Shown here: positions 25,438 to 34,776 of the stretch, in pieces
Layout: each line of letters starts with the position of its first letter
Numbering within the stretch: position 1 is the first letter of the stretch
Source: Terriglobia bacterium
GTDB taxonomy: Bacteria > Acidobacteriota > Terriglobia > Bryobacterales > Bryobacteraceae
Assembly (NCBI GenBank): GCA_021324185.1
Contig: JAJPJN010000129.1
Location: 1 to 64,000, forward strand
Direction: 5' to 3'
DNA length: 64,000 nt
The notes under the pieces: model-generated
Told to the model about the DNA's origin: nothing
Databases searched by the model: none
What the model saw: only the letters and a program-made list of their open reading frames with translations
Position numbers and translations under genes: made by a program

Positions 25438-26100
25438 TTGAACTATCGCTTAGTCATGGCGTTGATGATGTTAGTCGGAACAGTGTGCGATGCAGACGTT
25501 ATTTATAACGTCACGTTGAACACGGCCCCGCTAATTGGGAATTCCAATGCACCCTTTGCTCTTGATTTTCAGTTAACCAGTGGGAACTCGAGCAGCGGCG
25601 TTGTCAACTCGGCGACGCTCTCAAATTTTTCATTTGGGGCAGGCGGGTCGGCGGGAACCGGGCATCCGTTCAGCAATTCGGGGAATGCCTCAGGCACGCT
25701 AAGCTCAACGGTATCTCTGAATACCAGCGGTGGGTCGTTTTTCAATGAATTTTCCCAATACTTTAATCCGGGATCAAGTTTGTCATTCAAGCTCGACCTT
25801 ACAAACTTCGCCGAGCCGGCAGGCAGTTTCCCGGATGAGTTTGCTTTTTATCTGATCGACCATACAGGCGGACCTGTTTTGACGACCGACACCACGGGAA
25901 ATTCGCTGATCTTTATTGACCTCACAGGTTCTGCGCTGCACCCGAATGTTTTTACAACAACGAGTGATGGCGCCAGCATAACCCCTGCCATTACGGCTGT
26001 GCCGGAGCCGGGGACAGCGCCGTTAGCGGCTCTAATGTTTCTGTTTAGCGCGGCTGCAGGCGCTCAGCGATTTCTTTTTCGGAAATTGCACCTTCCTTGA
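25438..26100 (+). CDS. Secreted PEP-CTERM protein, NXS-rich
   Basis: 220 residues from a TTG start backed by a strong ribosome-binding site (AGAAGGAGG). The signal segment VMALMMLVGTVCDA is followed by a beta-rich Ser/Asn/Gly domain (NVTLNTAPLIGNSNAPFALDFQLTSG, SSLSFKLDLTNFA, EFAFYLIDHTGGPVLTTDTTG) and ends in VPEPGTAPLAALMFLFSAAAGAQRFLFRK, a PEP motif, hydrophobic helix and basic tail. This is the layout of exosortase-sorted proteins. It begins 15 bases after the pectinase stop and is probably co-transcribed with it. Its last 56 bases overlap the convergent Sua5 gene. Function is unknown. Confidence 0.8.
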   Translation: MNYRLVMALMMLVGTVCDADVIYNVTLNTAPLIGNSNAPFALDFQLTSGNSSSGVVNSATLSNFSFGAGGSAGTGHPFSNSGNASGTLSSTVSLNTSGGSFFNEFSQYFNPGSSLSFKLDLTNFAEPAGSFPDEFAFYLIDHTGGPVLTTDTTGNSLIFIDLTGSALHPNVFTTTSDGASITPAITAVPEPGTAPLAALMFLFSAAAGAQRFLFRKLHLP

Positions 26101-26683
26101 TCACACGCCAATAGGGCTCCGTGATATCGACCGTTGTTGGGCCGGCGCCGGTGCAGAGGCCGCCGTCGAGAACCAGGTCGATGCGGCCGTCCATGGCTGC
26201 GAATAGCTCGATTCCGCTGGAGACGGTGGGTTCTCCCGACAGGTTGGCGCTTGTGGCAATCAGTGCATGACCTGTTTTTTCGATGATGGCGTTCAACAGA
26301 TTGGATTTTGCGTGGCGCATCGCAAGACGCCCGGTATTTCCGGTGACTTTGAGAGGCACCTTGGCGGCGGCCGGGACAATCATGGTTAGCGGGCCGGGCC
26401 AGAAGTGTCTTGCCAACACGTAAAAGCGGCTGTTCAGTTCCTTGGCCAGATCCTCGGCCATAAGCATGTCAGAAACTGCGAGAGGCAGGGAGCGGATGGT
26501 CTCACGTCCTTTGGCGGCGAAGACGCGGCCGACGGCTCTCAGGTCGAAGGGGTCGGCCACGATCGAATAGAGCGCGTCAGTTGGCACGCCCACAAGTCCT
26601 CCCCGGCTGATTTCGCGTACAGCTCTATCTACTGCGCCGGGGTAGGGGTTTTCAACATCGACTTCAATCAGGTCAGTCGCCAC
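26045..26683 (-). CDS. L-threonylcarbamoyladenylate synthase (Sua5/YciO/YrdC family)
   Basis: 212 residues, a single YrdC domain. GGLVGVPTDALYSIVADPFDLRAVGRVFAAKGRETIRSLPLAVSDM carries the ATP/threonine pocket (PTDA/TxY, K-R), and LARHFWPGPLTMIVPA, VGNTGRLAMRHAKSN and LIATSANLSGEPTVSS complete the fold. The enzyme makes threonylcarbamoyl-AMP for t6A37 of ANN-decoding tRNAs. The Sua5 C-terminal domain is absent, so it is of TsaC/YrdC length. It lies 28 bases after the homocysteine methyltransferase gene on the same strand. Confidence 0.9.
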   Translation of the reverse strand: MATDLIEVDVENPYPGAVDRAVREISRGGLVGVPTDALYSIVADPFDLRAVGRVFAAKGRETIRSLPLAVSDMLMAEDLAKELNSRFYVLARHFWPGPLTMIVPAAAKVPLKVTGNTGRLAMRHAKSNLLNAIIEKTGHALIATSANLSGEPTVSSGIELFAAMDGRIDLVLDGGLCTGAGPTTVDITEPYWRVIKEGAISEKEIAERLQPR

Positions 26684-26711
26684 AGGAAGATTCGAGTTTA
26701 GACGATTTTAT

Positions 26712-28592
26712 TCAGCGCTCGCCCAACGCCTGGGCGACTTGGACCGCCATCTCATAGCGGCCAAAGGGGGCGCTCAGTTGCGCGCCTTGCACCATGGAGC
26801 GAATGCGAGTGCACATCTCCTGGGCGATAGCAATTCCTTCGGCGCGCGCTTTCTCGGCACTATCGGCTCGACGCATGCGGTCCATGTACTCCTGTGGAAC
26901 GGGCACGCGCAGTTCGTTCACCATAAACTCGGCATTACGAAAACTGGTGAGCGGCCATATGCCGGCAATAACCGGAACTCGATACTGCCCGGTTCTTTTC
27001 AGAAAATACTCAAGCAAATCGAGATCGAAGACCGGCTGAGTGACAACGTATTCCGCGCCTGCCTCCATTTTCCAGGCAAAGCGGCGCAGCTCCTCATCCA
27101 TGTTGAGCGCGCCAGGGTTCGCGCCGACGCCAATTAATAAACTTGTTTGCGAGCCAATCGGATTGCCGCCGATATCAAGGCCCTGGTTCAGATTGTTGAC
27201 GATGTTCGTCAGCCCGATGGAATCTACGTCGAATACTGCCGTGGCATCGGGATAAGTTCCCATTCGCGGCGGATCACCCGTAATACAGATAAGGTTGCGG
27301 ATGCCCACTGTGTTCGCACCGAGCAGCTCTGACTGGATGCTCAGGATGTTGCGGTCACGGCAGCAGAAATGGAGGACAGCTTCGATTCCGGCCTGCGTTT
27401 GAATAAGCTGGCAGGTGACCTGCGCACTCAGACGGGCGCTGGCGCGAGGGCCATCCGGAACGTTGATGCAATCGATACCGGCATCTCGGCAGAGCCGGGC
27501 GCCTTCGATCTCCTTGGATGCGTTGACACCACGCGGAGGCAGAATCTCAACGAAAGCGACAAACTTGCCCGCAGCCAGCTTTGCGCCGAGTTGAGACTTT
27601 TCGGCCATCGGAATCTTCGGTAGCCGCTTTACTTCGGCCTTGGCCTCTTCCGAAATGATTACCGTGGAGCGATGTTGAATGGGCTGTAGCGAGCGGACCT
27701 CACTACAGATGTTCTTGATATGGTCCGGAGTGGTACCGCAACAGCCACCAATGAGGCGGACGCCCGCTTGCAGAAAACGGCGGGCATACTGCGCGATATA
27801 TTCTGGCGAGCAGAGATAAATATTGCGGCCTTCGACGGTGGCAGGCAAACCGGCATTCGGCATAGCGCTGGTGGGCTTGGCCGTGAGCGCGAGCATCTTC
27901 TCAATGGTTTCGAGGACGACCTTGGGCCCGGCGGAGCAGTTGACGCCGATCACGTCTACGGGCAAGTCGTTCAGTGCGCGTGTGAACGTTTCCGTGCTGG
28001 CCCCATCGCGAAGGCGGCCATCATCTTCGACGGTCACCTGCGCCACTACGACTATGTCGGGGCCGGCCGCTTCGCGTACTGCATGAATAGCTTCGCGTAA
28101 CTCACTCAATTCATAGAATGTTTCGAGCACGAACAGATCGACACCAGCGGCCAGCAGAGCCTCGGCCTGCTCGCGAAAGATGGCGCGCGCTTCGGCGTAA
28201 GACATGGGACCGAGGGGCTCGATTTGAGTTCCCAAGGGGCCGATAGCGCCTGCGACGAATGCCTTTTCGCCAGCCGCTTCGCGCGCTAAACGGACGCCGG
28301 CTTGGTTGATAGCGCGCAATTTCTCCGCGAAACCGAATGCCCCGAGGCGCACACGATTGCCGCCGAACGTGTTGGTTTCCAGAACCTCAGCGCCGGCTTT
28401 GACATATTCCTGATGAATTTCCTTCACCAGAGCGGGAGCCGAGACATTGAGTTCATCAAAACAGCGGTTGATGAAGATGCCTTTGGAGTAAAGCATCGTA
28501 CCCATGGCGCCATCGGCTACAACGATTTTCGACTCAATCTTCTTGCGGAATTCGGCAGCGCGGGTTTGTGTAGGAGGTTCGGCTACAGGCAT
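26712..28592 (-). CDS. Bifunctional homocysteine S-methyltransferase / 5,10-methylenetetrahydrofolate reductase
   Basis: 626 residues in two fused enzymes. Residues ~12-305 are a cobalamin-independent homocysteine methyltransferase: VVADGAMGTMLYSKG, ETNTFGGNRVRL, VIGVNCSAGPKV and the zinc cysteines GGCCGTTPDHI. Residues ~330-626 are a MetF-type reductase: FVAFVEILPPRGVNAS, ICITGDPPRMGTYPDATAVFDVDS, YVVTQPVFDLDLLEYF and PVIAGIWPLTSFRNAEFM. The fusion is known from Bacillus YitJ and many acidobacteria. It links one-carbon reduction to methionine formation in the cytoplasm. The SAM hydrolase gene lies 62 bases upstream in the same direction. Confidence 0.93.
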   Translation of the reverse strand: MPVAEPPTQTRAAEFRKKIESKIVVADGAMGTMLYSKGIFINRCFDELNVSAPALVKEIHQEYVKAGAEVLETNTFGGNRVRLGAFGFAEKLRAINQAGVRLAREAAGEKAFVAGAIGPLGTQIEPLGPMSYAEARAIFREQAEALLAAGVDLFVLETFYELSELREAIHAVREAAGPDIVVVAQVTVEDDGRLRDGASTETFTRALNDLPVDVIGVNCSAGPKVVLETIEKMLALTAKPTSAMPNAGLPATVEGRNIYLCSPEYIAQYARRFLQAGVRLIGGCCGTTPDHIKNICSEVRSLQPIQHRSTVIISEEAKAEVKRLPKIPMAEKSQLGAKLAAGKFVAFVEILPPRGVNASKEIEGARLCRDAGIDCINVPDGPRASARLSAQVTCQLIQTQAGIEAVLHFCCRDRNILSIQSELLGANTVGIRNLICITGDPPRMGTYPDATAVFDVDSIGLTNIVNNLNQGLDIGGNPIGSQTSLLIGVGANPGALNMDEELRRFAWKMEAGAEYVVTQPVFDLDLLEYFLKRTGQYRVPVIAGIWPLTSFRNAEFMVNELRVPVPQEYMDRMRRADSAEKARAEGIAIAQEMCTRIRSMVQGAQLSAPFGRYEMAVQVAQALGER

Positions 28593-28654
28593 GATGAAGC
28601 AGTTGAATCACTACCGCCCAGAAGCTTCCCGAAAGGTCGCCGGTGGCTAGTGGA

Positions 28655-29467
28655 TTACCAAGATTGTACCGCTTCAGCGGTAAACATCGTAATTCGATCG
28701 CCGGGGGACACGCTGAGTGCCTGAGCGGCGCTTTGCTGGTTAATGCCGATTTCAAGGTAACCGGAACTGCCGTGATAGACGAACGGAACGCCGGGCGGCG
28801 CAGCGCCGAAAGTATTGTAGAACTTGTTTATTCTGTGCCGGTTGACATCCAGAATGAAATTAGAACTTGAAGTGTTAGAAAGGAAGTTTGTAATCAGATT
28901 ACCGAAGTGATCGATACTCAGCACAATGCCTTCCCAAACGCCGGGCTGAACCTGCCGGGGCGTGAGATCGCGGAAGCGCTGCGGGTGCTGAAGAATTGGC
29001 CCGACGTCTTCCGCTTTAGCTTTGCCGCTCGCGAGGAAGGCAGCGACGGGCGAGAAGATATCGCGGCCGTGGAAGGTGTGGGAGGGCGAATCCAACCAAA
29101 GGCGGCGGTTGGTGATCTCACGGACTACGGCCTGGCTGTCCCGATCGAGTATCAGGGTAAGCAAGCCATTATCCGGGGCGACGAAGAACTGATCGCCGGC
29201 TTCAGCCAGAATAGCTTTACGCTCAGTTCCGACGCCGGGGTCGACGACAATGACGTGAATCGTCCGGGGCGGGAAGAAGGAGGCCGCCTGGCTGATAGCA
29301 TGCGCTCCCGCGAGGATGGAGAACGGGGGCAGATCATGGGTGATGTCCATAATGGTCGCGTTTGGACAGCGGGTCAGGATGACGCCTTTCATGGTTCCCA
29401 CGTAGTGGTCTGAAAGCCCGAAATCTGTGGTGAGGGTAATGATGGGCGGCGCGGAGGGCAGTGCCAT
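28655..29467 (-). CDS. SAM hydroxide adenosyltransferase (S-adenosylmethionine hydrolase, DUF62)
   Basis: 270 residues. ITLTTDFGLSDHYVGTMKGVIL, IMDITHDLPPFSILAGAHAISQAASFFPPRTIHVIVVDPGVGTERKAI, FVAPDNGLLTLIL and HTFHGRDIFSPVAAFLASG are the conserved blocks of the fluorinase/chlorinase/SAM hydrolase superfamily. The D-R-H hydrolytic site is suggested by the GRDIFSPVAA block. Ordinary members hydrolyse SAM to adenosine and methionine; a halogenase is unlikely without a biosynthetic cluster. It starts 78 bases from the divergent cysteine desulfurase. It is followed by the homocysteine methyltransferase, so the operon touches methionine at two points. Confidence 0.9.
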   Translation of the reverse strand: MALPSAPPIITLTTDFGLSDHYVGTMKGVILTRCPNATIMDITHDLPPFSILAGAHAISQAASFFPPRTIHVIVVDPGVGTERKAILAEAGDQFFVAPDNGLLTLILDRDSQAVVREITNRRLWLDSPSHTFHGRDIFSPVAAFLASGKAKAEDVGPILQHPQRFRDLTPRQVQPGVWEGIVLSIDHFGNLITNFLSNTSSSNFILDVNRHRINKFYNTFGAAPPGVPFVYHGSSGYLEIGINQQSAAQALSVSPGDRITMFTAEAVQSW

Positions 29468-29545
29468 ACGTTGCTAAAATTGTAAAGAATTCCTTTTTAT
29501 TCCGCCCGCAGGTGCAGGCGAACTTTCGTTCCTCCTGCAAACATT

Positions 29546-30688
29546 TTGCTGTTTTTCGATCACAATGCGACCACACCTGTAGCGCCCCAAGTGGCGGCTG
29601 CCATGGATGCTGCCGTGCGCGAAGTGTTCGGTAACGCCTCGAGCACTCATCGAACGGGACAAATCGCGCGGGAGCACCTGGAGAACGCGCGAGCGACAGT
29701 TGCGAAATTCATGAATGCTTCGCCGAACGAAATTGTTTTTACAAGCGGCGGGACCGAGTCGAACAATCTGGCAATTCTGGGGCTTATTCGTTCGCGTAAA
29801 GGCCGCGTGGTTTCGCGTAAAGGCCGCGTGGTAACGACGGCGATCGAACATCCTTCCGTGCTGGAATGCTGCCGGCAAGTGGGGGCTTACATGGTTGCGC
29901 CTGCCGAGCGGATATGGGAGTTCGTTACGGACGACACAGTGCTTGTGTCAGTGATGCACGCCAATAACGAAACGGGCTCGATTCAAGACATTGCTGAACT
30001 GGCGCGCCGGATTCGCGAGCGGCGAGCCGCCGGGCAAGAGATTTATCTGCATTCGGACGGAGTGCAGGCGCTCGGGAAAATAACGGTGGACGTAAAGGCG
30101 TTAGGAGTAGATCTTTACTCAGTGAGCGCGCACAAGGTGTTTGGGCCGAAGGGCATGGGCGCGCTGTATGTGAGGCGCGATGTGCCCTTAGCGGGTGTTC
30201 AGTTCGGCGGGCGCCATGAGCGGGGACGGCGAGCGGGTACGGAGAACGTGCCAGGCACCATAGGCTTTGCGCGGGCGGTAGAAGTGGCGCGTGAAAACGA
30301 ATTGCATGCGGGCGAACTGCGCGATTACTTTGAAGCTGAAATTCTGCGGCTTGTACCGGACGTAGAAGTAAATGGGGCGAGTTTGCCGCGATTACCGAAT
30401 ACGAGCAACCTGCTGTTTCGTGGCATCGCGGCGGAAGCTCTGGTGATTGCTTTGGATATGCGCGGAATGGCAGTCTCGACGGGGGCGGCGTGTAGTAGCG
30501 GCTCAGTTGAGCCATCGCATGTACTGCTGGCCATGGGCCGGAGCCGTGAAGAAGCAAAATCGAGCGTCCGTTTTTCCTTTGGACGGTACAACACTCGGGG
30601 TGACGTAGAACAGCTTGTGGAAGCCGTTGTCTCATGCGCCGGCAGACTGCGGCGCGGCCGCTCACGGGAGGCTCAGCTTGTCAGTTGA
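29546..30688 (+). CDS. iscS: Cysteine desulfurase
   Basis: 380 residues, class V aminotransferase fold. [49 protein letters not shown], the PLP lysine loop [20 protein letters not shown] and the persulfide cysteine [10 protein letters not shown] are all present. It removes sulfur from cysteine for tRNA thiolation and Fe-S clusters. The start is uncertain: TTG at 29546 gives the expected N-terminus but has no clear ribosome-binding site. Residues ~83-96 contain an in-frame duplication (RKGRVVS twice) from a perfect 21-base tandem repeat. mnmA begins within its last codons. Confidence 0.93.
   Translation: MLFFDHNATTPVAPQVAAAMDAAVREVFGNASSTHRTGQIAREHLENARATVAKFMNASPNEIVFTSGGTESNNLAILGLIRSRKGRVVSRKGRVVTTAIEHPSVLECCRQVGAYMVAPAERIWEFVTDDTVLVSVMHANNETGSIQDIAELARRIRERRAAGQEIYLHSDGVQALGKITVDVKALGVDLYSVSAHKVFGPKGMGALYVRRDVPLAGVQFGGRHERGRRAGTENVPGTIGFARAVEVARENELHAGELRDYFEAEILRLVPDVEVNGASLPRLPNTSNLLFRGIAAEALVIALDMRGMAVSTGAACSSGSVEPSHVLLAMGRSREEAKSSVRFSFGRYNTRGDVEQLVEAVVSCAGRLRRGRSREAQLVS
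29791..29832 (+). repeat. Perfect 21-base tandem duplication inside the cysteine desulfurase gene
   Basis: The unit beginning TTCGCGTAAAGGCCGCGTGG at 29791-29811 recurs exactly at 29812-29832. It adds seven residues (SRKGRVV) in frame just before the conserved TTAIEH strand. The perfect identity suggests a recent slippage duplication. Confidence 0.9.
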
Positions 30689-31796
30689 GCAGAAGCCCTC
30701 GATCGCGGTGGCGATGTCAGGCGGAGTCGATAGTTCGGTTGTCGCGGGATTGCTGCACCGGCAAGGTTATAGGGTAGTTGGGATGACCATGCAACTCTGG
30801 AATCAGCGGCGGCTGCCTGAGCTGGTTCCGGAGAGCGGCCTTACAGGCCGGTGCTGCTCGCTCGATGATGTGTACGACGCCCGTTCCGTAGCGAGCCTGC
30901 TCGGGATTCCATACTACGTGGTCAATTTCGAGGAGCGATTCGAGCAGCAGGTAGTCAAACCATTCGTAGAAGATTACTTAGCAGGCCGAACGCCAATTCC
31001 CTGCACGCTCTGCAATAACTTCATCAAGTTTGATCAATTTCTCGAAATGGCGGATGCAGCCGGTGCAGAAAAAATCGCGACCGGGCATTATGGACGAGTG
31101 AGGTTCGATGGCGGCACGGGCCGCTATCAGATGCGGACCGGCGTAGATCGAAGCAAAGATCAAAGTTACTTTTTATTTGGCCTGACTCAGGCTCAATTAG
31201 CGCGAACGCTTTTCCCACTGGGTGAGATGGTAAAGACGGAGGTGCGTGAGCTGGCAAGAGAGTTGGGCTTGCCGATTGCTGAAAAAAACGACAGCCAGGA
31301 GATCTGTTTTGTCCCCAACGGCGATTATGCCGCGTTCATTGGCGCTTATTTCCGCGAACAAGGGATCGATGCAGCTCGAAGCGAGGGAGAGATTGTGGAC
31401 ACCTCGGGGCGCGTCTGGGGAGAACATGCAGGGACACATCACTTCACCGTTGGGCAGCGGAGAGGGCTACGCGTCGCAGCCGGTGAGCCGCTTTATGTGA
31501 TCGCGACAGATCCGAAGACGCAGAGAGTAATCATCGGCCGTAATGAAGAACTGCTGCGTCCTACCTTGATGGCGAAAGACGTAAACTGGCTATCGATCGC
31601 GGCGCTCGACGAACCGCGACGAGCAACCGTGAAGATTCGAAATAAGCATATTCCTGCGGCAGCGACTTTGATTCCTACCGGCAATCCTCAGCGGACTGAA
31701 GTGCATTTTGATCAGCCGCAACGCGCCGTGACGCCAGGACAGGCGGCCGTCTTTTACGACGGCGATTGTGTCTTAGGCGGCGGCTGGATCGAATAG
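30678..31796 (+). CDS. mnmA: tRNA-specific 2-thiouridylase
   Basis: 372 residues from the TTG at 30678, chosen because GGGAGG lies six bases upstream; this overlaps the cysteine desulfurase stop by 11 bases. The PP-loop [20 protein letters not shown], the first catalytic cysteine region [18 protein letters not shown], the KDQSYFLF segment and the persulfide-forming cysteine [12 protein letters not shown] are all present. With sulfur from the adjacent desulfurase it makes s2U34 in tRNA for Lys, Glu and Gln. The gene pair forms a direct sulfur-relay operon. Confidence 0.95.
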   Translation: MSVEQKPSIAVAMSGGVDSSVVAGLLHRQGYRVVGMTMQLWNQRRLPELVPESGLTGRCCSLDDVYDARSVASLLGIPYYVVNFEERFEQQVVKPFVEDYLAGRTPIPCTLCNNFIKFDQFLEMADAAGAEKIATGHYGRVRFDGGTGRYQMRTGVDRSKDQSYFLFGLTQAQLARTLFPLGEMVKTEVRELARELGLPIAEKNDSQEICFVPNGDYAAFIGAYFREQGIDAARSEGEIVDTSGRVWGEHAGTHHFTVGQRRGLRVAAGEPLYVIATDPKTQRVIIGRNEELLRPTLMAKDVNWLSIAALDEPRRATVKIRNKHIPAAATLIPTGNPQRTEVHFDQPQRAVTPGQAAVFYDGDCVLGGGWIE

Positions 31797-31805
31797 ACTT
31801 CCAAG

Positions 31806-32708
31806 TTGGCGAACCCGAAGAACTGGCTTCAGACTCGCGCTGAATATGCGTTGGCTTGGAGCCTCATGGGGATGCTGCGTACCCTGCCCTTGCCTTTGGC
31901 CAACACATTGGCAAGAGCGGGCACACGCACCCTTGATCTTGTGCTTCCGAGATTACGGCGCGTTGCAATGACGAACCTTCAATTCGCAATGCCGATGAAC
32001 ACGCCGTCTGAACATGTGGAGATTGTCGATGGGGTTTTCGAAAGCCTGGCGCGAATTCTTGTATCGATGGGCCGATTTCCGGACCTGAACGCCAGAAACA
32101 TCTCGCAATGGATTTCCTATGAGGGGCTGGAGCATTATATGGGCGCAAAAGCCGCGGGACGAGGAATTCTGGTAGCGACGGCTCATCTGGGCAACTGGGA
32201 GTTGAGCGCATTCGCGCACGCGCTGATGACTGAATCGATGAACGTGATGGTAAGGCCGCTGGACAATCCGCTGGTGGATCGATTGGTGGAATCGCGGCGG
32301 ACGCTTTCGGGCAATCGATTGATTTTGAAGCGGGACGCAGCGCGTTCTGTCGTAAAGGCACTGCGGAATAACGAGGCAGTCGGGATTTTAATTGATCAGA
32401 ATACAAGCGCGGCTGAAGGAGTTTTCATTCATTTTTTTGGACGGCTTGCCTGCGCTGGATCGGCCTTTGTGAAGCTGGCACATCATTCCGGAGCCGCCGT
32501 TCTGCCGGGATTCGCTCTGTGGGATGCGGCGCGCAAATGCTACGTGCTGAGGTTTTATCCGCAGATTCCAATGGGTGGCAATGTCGAGCACGATACGCAA
32601 CAGATTCACTCTTCGATTGAACGTGTGATTCGCGAATATCCGGATCAGTGGATGTGGATTCACCGGCGATGGAAGACCCGGCCCGAAGGCGAAGATCCCA
32701 TCTACTGA
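31806..32708 (+). CDS. Lysophospholipid / Kdo-lipid A acyltransferase (LpxL/HtrB family)
   Basis: 300 residues from a TTG start nine bases after mnmA. An amphipathic N-terminus (YALAWSLMGMLRTLPLPLANTLARAG) is followed by the catalytic HxxxxE equivalent ILVATAHLGNWELSAFAHAL, the segment NEAVGILIDQNTSAAEGVFIHFFGRLACAGSAFVKLAHHSGAAVLPGF and the ending REYPDQWMWIHRRWKTRPEGE, all typical of the family. It transfers a secondary acyl chain to lipid A or a related lipid at the inner membrane, consistent with a diderm acidobacterium. The acyl donor and exact step are unknown. Confidence 0.9.
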   Translation: MANPKNWLQTRAEYALAWSLMGMLRTLPLPLANTLARAGTRTLDLVLPRLRRVAMTNLQFAMPMNTPSEHVEIVDGVFESLARILVSMGRFPDLNARNISQWISYEGLEHYMGAKAAGRGILVATAHLGNWELSAFAHALMTESMNVMVRPLDNPLVDRLVESRRTLSGNRLILKRDAARSVVKALRNNEAVGILIDQNTSAAEGVFIHFFGRLACAGSAFVKLAHHSGAAVLPGFALWDAARKCYVLRFYPQIPMGGNVEHDTQQIHSSIERVIREYPDQWMWIHRRWKTRPEGEDPIY

Positions 32709-32711
32709 CCG

Positions 32712-34712
32712 CTATCTGACGGCGTGGTGTCTGGCAACGGGCCGCTGATCCAATCCCAGAATGGCGGTGACGTAAGGAGCAATGGACTGCGGAACAGTTA
32801 GCGGCTCCCGGTACGTCAGGTACTGATTGCCTTTATCATCTGTGGCGCGACAAAGGTGGATTCCGAAGGCCTCGTCCATTTGCTGCGCGCTGCCTTCGAT
32901 CTTCACCGTACGAGTCTGAAAATTTTCATCCAGAATCTTCAACCCGTAGTGCTGGGCGAACGAACAAATGGCGGACACCTCATTGGGATCTGCCATGGTG
33001 GTTGCGACGGTGTTGGGCTCAGCCGAAGCGGGCGCACGCCGCAGCAGAATGGAGGCGGTCACGAGTTCCTTGGCCGGATCCGGCAAGTTTGTGAACCGAA
33101 CAGCGGCGCCGTGCTGAGGCTCACTGCCGGCGACCGGGACGCGCTGAGCAGTGGGAGAGCCTGCTTGCAAGGCTTTTAGCAAGGCAACTCCGTTCGGGGT
33201 ACCCAGACCCGTGCAGGGGTCCCAGCCGGCTTTGGCGTTGTAGTAGCCGAGACCGCTATCGTCGTTGTTGCCGCTGGTGATGTCGTGGAAATCGGCTTCG
33301 CCCAGGCTGTAAAGCGTGGGATTCAAGAAGCCGACATTTTTACCGAGTTGTTCATTCATGAGGGCGACGAGCGCAGCCCAAAGGGGCGCTACTGCGCTAG
33401 TGCCGCCAACGACCTGATTCTGGCCGTCGACTCTTACCTGGTAACCCGTGGAGGGGTCGGCGTCACCGGCGACGTCGGGCACGCCTCGTCCGGCATAGCC
33501 CGTTTGCGGTTGCTTCGGAACACCGGCTGAGGATTGGTAAGAAGGCAGCGGGAACTTGGTGCTGACGCCGCCACCGGTGGCGCCTTCATTATTCGCGACT
33601 TCGTTCCATACAGCTTCGGATGAGATCTTGCCGCCAGACGCCTTCAAAGTTGTGCCCCCGCAGGCGAGCGCATAAGGGCTGGAAGCGGGGAAATCGACGT
33701 GAAGTTTGCCGTCACCGGCTCCGTCGGTGGAACCATCATCTCCGGCCGCAACAGTAACCGTGACACCCATGGTGGCGGCATCCTGTAGTGCCGAATTCAT
33801 CGCCGTCAATGACTGCTGAGTCCAATTGTCTTCGGGGCCGCCCCAACTGATGGAGACGACAGAAGGTTTGCGTGTGGTGTCATGCACGGCGTCGGTGATG
33901 GCATCCAGAAATCCTTGATCTGTATTGGGCGCAAAATAGACGGCGATATTGGCGCCGTTGGCAATCGCGCCGACTACTTCGATATCCAGCATCACTTCGC
34001 CATCCGCATCCGAGCCGGGCGAATTTGTAGCGCCGTCGACAGATACGGCGGTTACGTTGGGCTCGGTAACACCGAGGCCTTTGAAGTACGTTTGGAGATC
34101 AGAAGCGCTGTAGCCGCCGCCCAATTCGATGATGGCGACGGTCTGGCCTTGTCCGGTAAGGCCGGTGGGGTAATTGTAAAGTGCGGCAACTTGCTGGGGC
34201 GTAAAGGTCGCCGGCGCGGCCTGCTTTTTCCTCCTCCTGAAATGCGGCTTCGCAATATGCCGAGTGTCGAGGCCGAGGACAGCGACCACTATGCCTTCCA
34301 GATCTGCCGGGATGCTGAGAGCGCCGGTTCTACCCCGGAAGGTGCGGCCGGTCGCTTCGGCTTTATAGCACTGCAGTTCCGCCCCGAACGCCGCAGTCAT
34401 GCTGGCAGCGGTTCCGGATAGAATGACACGTCTCTTCCCTACATTTGCGTCGACTACCGTCAACTGGTACTGATGAGCAAATTGCTCCACCAAGGCGATA
34501 TCTTGGGGATTAGCGCCGTGCTCCTGCGCGAATTGCTCGCGTGTCAAGTGAATACCATGGGGGCCGGGGGCAGGGACAGGATCCGCGGCCTTGCGGCGCA
34601 CGAACACTGTGACGCGAATTAGATCGTCAGGCGGGATCGATCCGATGGGTTGCGCAGTAGGCGGTGCGTTCCTTTCGCTGCCGCGCAGAGTAGTTCGTTG
34701 ATTAGAGAGCAT
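32712..34712 (-). CDS. S53 sedolisin/kumamolisin-like serine-carboxyl peptidase with two activation domains
   Basis: 666 residues. The N-terminal pro-kumamolisin activation domain is ~30-160 (VTVFVRRKAADP, LTREQFAQEHGA, LSGTAASMTAAFGAEL). The catalytic domain is ~172-520 with Glu239/Asp243 (DGEVMLDIEV), oxyanion Asp in TVAAGDDGS (~325) and Ser439 (VVGGTSAVAPLWAALVALMNEQLG); the C-terminal calcium site is HDITSGNN...AGWDPCTGLGTPNG. Unusually, residues ~547-660 repeat the activation-domain pattern (ELVTASILLRRAP, DPNEVSAICSFAQHYGLKI, KIEGSAQQMDEAFGIHL, VTAILGLDQRPVA). No clear signal peptide is visible; kumamolisin-like enzymes are often secreted without an obvious one. Acid-active extracellular proteolysis is the likely role. 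Confidence 0.92.
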   Translation of the reverse strand: MLSNQRTTLRGSERNAPPTAQPIGSIPPDDLIRVTVFVRRKAADPVPAPGPHGIHLTREQFAQEHGANPQDIALVEQFAHQYQLTVVDANVGKRRVILSGTAASMTAAFGAELQCYKAEATGRTFRGRTGALSIPADLEGIVVAVLGLDTRHIAKPHFRRRKKQAAPATFTPQQVAALYNYPTGLTGQGQTVAIIELGGGYSASDLQTYFKGLGVTEPNVTAVSVDGATNSPGSDADGEVMLDIEVVGAIANGANIAVYFAPNTDQGFLDAITDAVHDTTRKPSVVSISWGGPEDNWTQQSLTAMNSALQDAATMGVTVTVAAGDDGSTDGAGDGKLHVDFPASSPYALACGGTTLKASGGKISSEAVWNEVANNEGATGGGVSTKFPLPSYQSSAGVPKQPQTGYAGRGVPDVAGDADPSTGYQVRVDGQNQVVGGTSAVAPLWAALVALMNEQLGKNVGFLNPTLYSLGEADFHDITSGNNDDSGLGYYNAKAGWDPCTGLGTPNGVALLKALQAGSPTAQRVPVAGSEPQHGAAVRFTNLPDPAKELVTASILLRRAPASAEPNTVATTMADPNEVSAICSFAQHYGLKILDENFQTRTVKIEGSAQQMDEAFGIHLCRATDDKGNQYLTYREPLTVPQSIAPYVTAILGLDQRPVARHHAVR

Positions 34713-34776
34713 CTGGTTATCCTCCGGAAACCGGGCAGGGACTAGTTTATCCGGTCGGCCTGATTTTGCTAATTAC

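Noticed and set aside
29468-29545. SAM or other methionine riboswitch before the SAM hydrolase/methyltransferase operon
   Set aside because: The gap to the divergent cysteine desulfurase is 78 bases and shows no recognisable aptamer or terminator stem.
29925-30665. 246-codon minus-strand open frame across the cysteine desulfurase gene
   Set aside because: It is fully antisense to an intact recognised gene and has an Arg/Pro/Ser-rich shadow composition.
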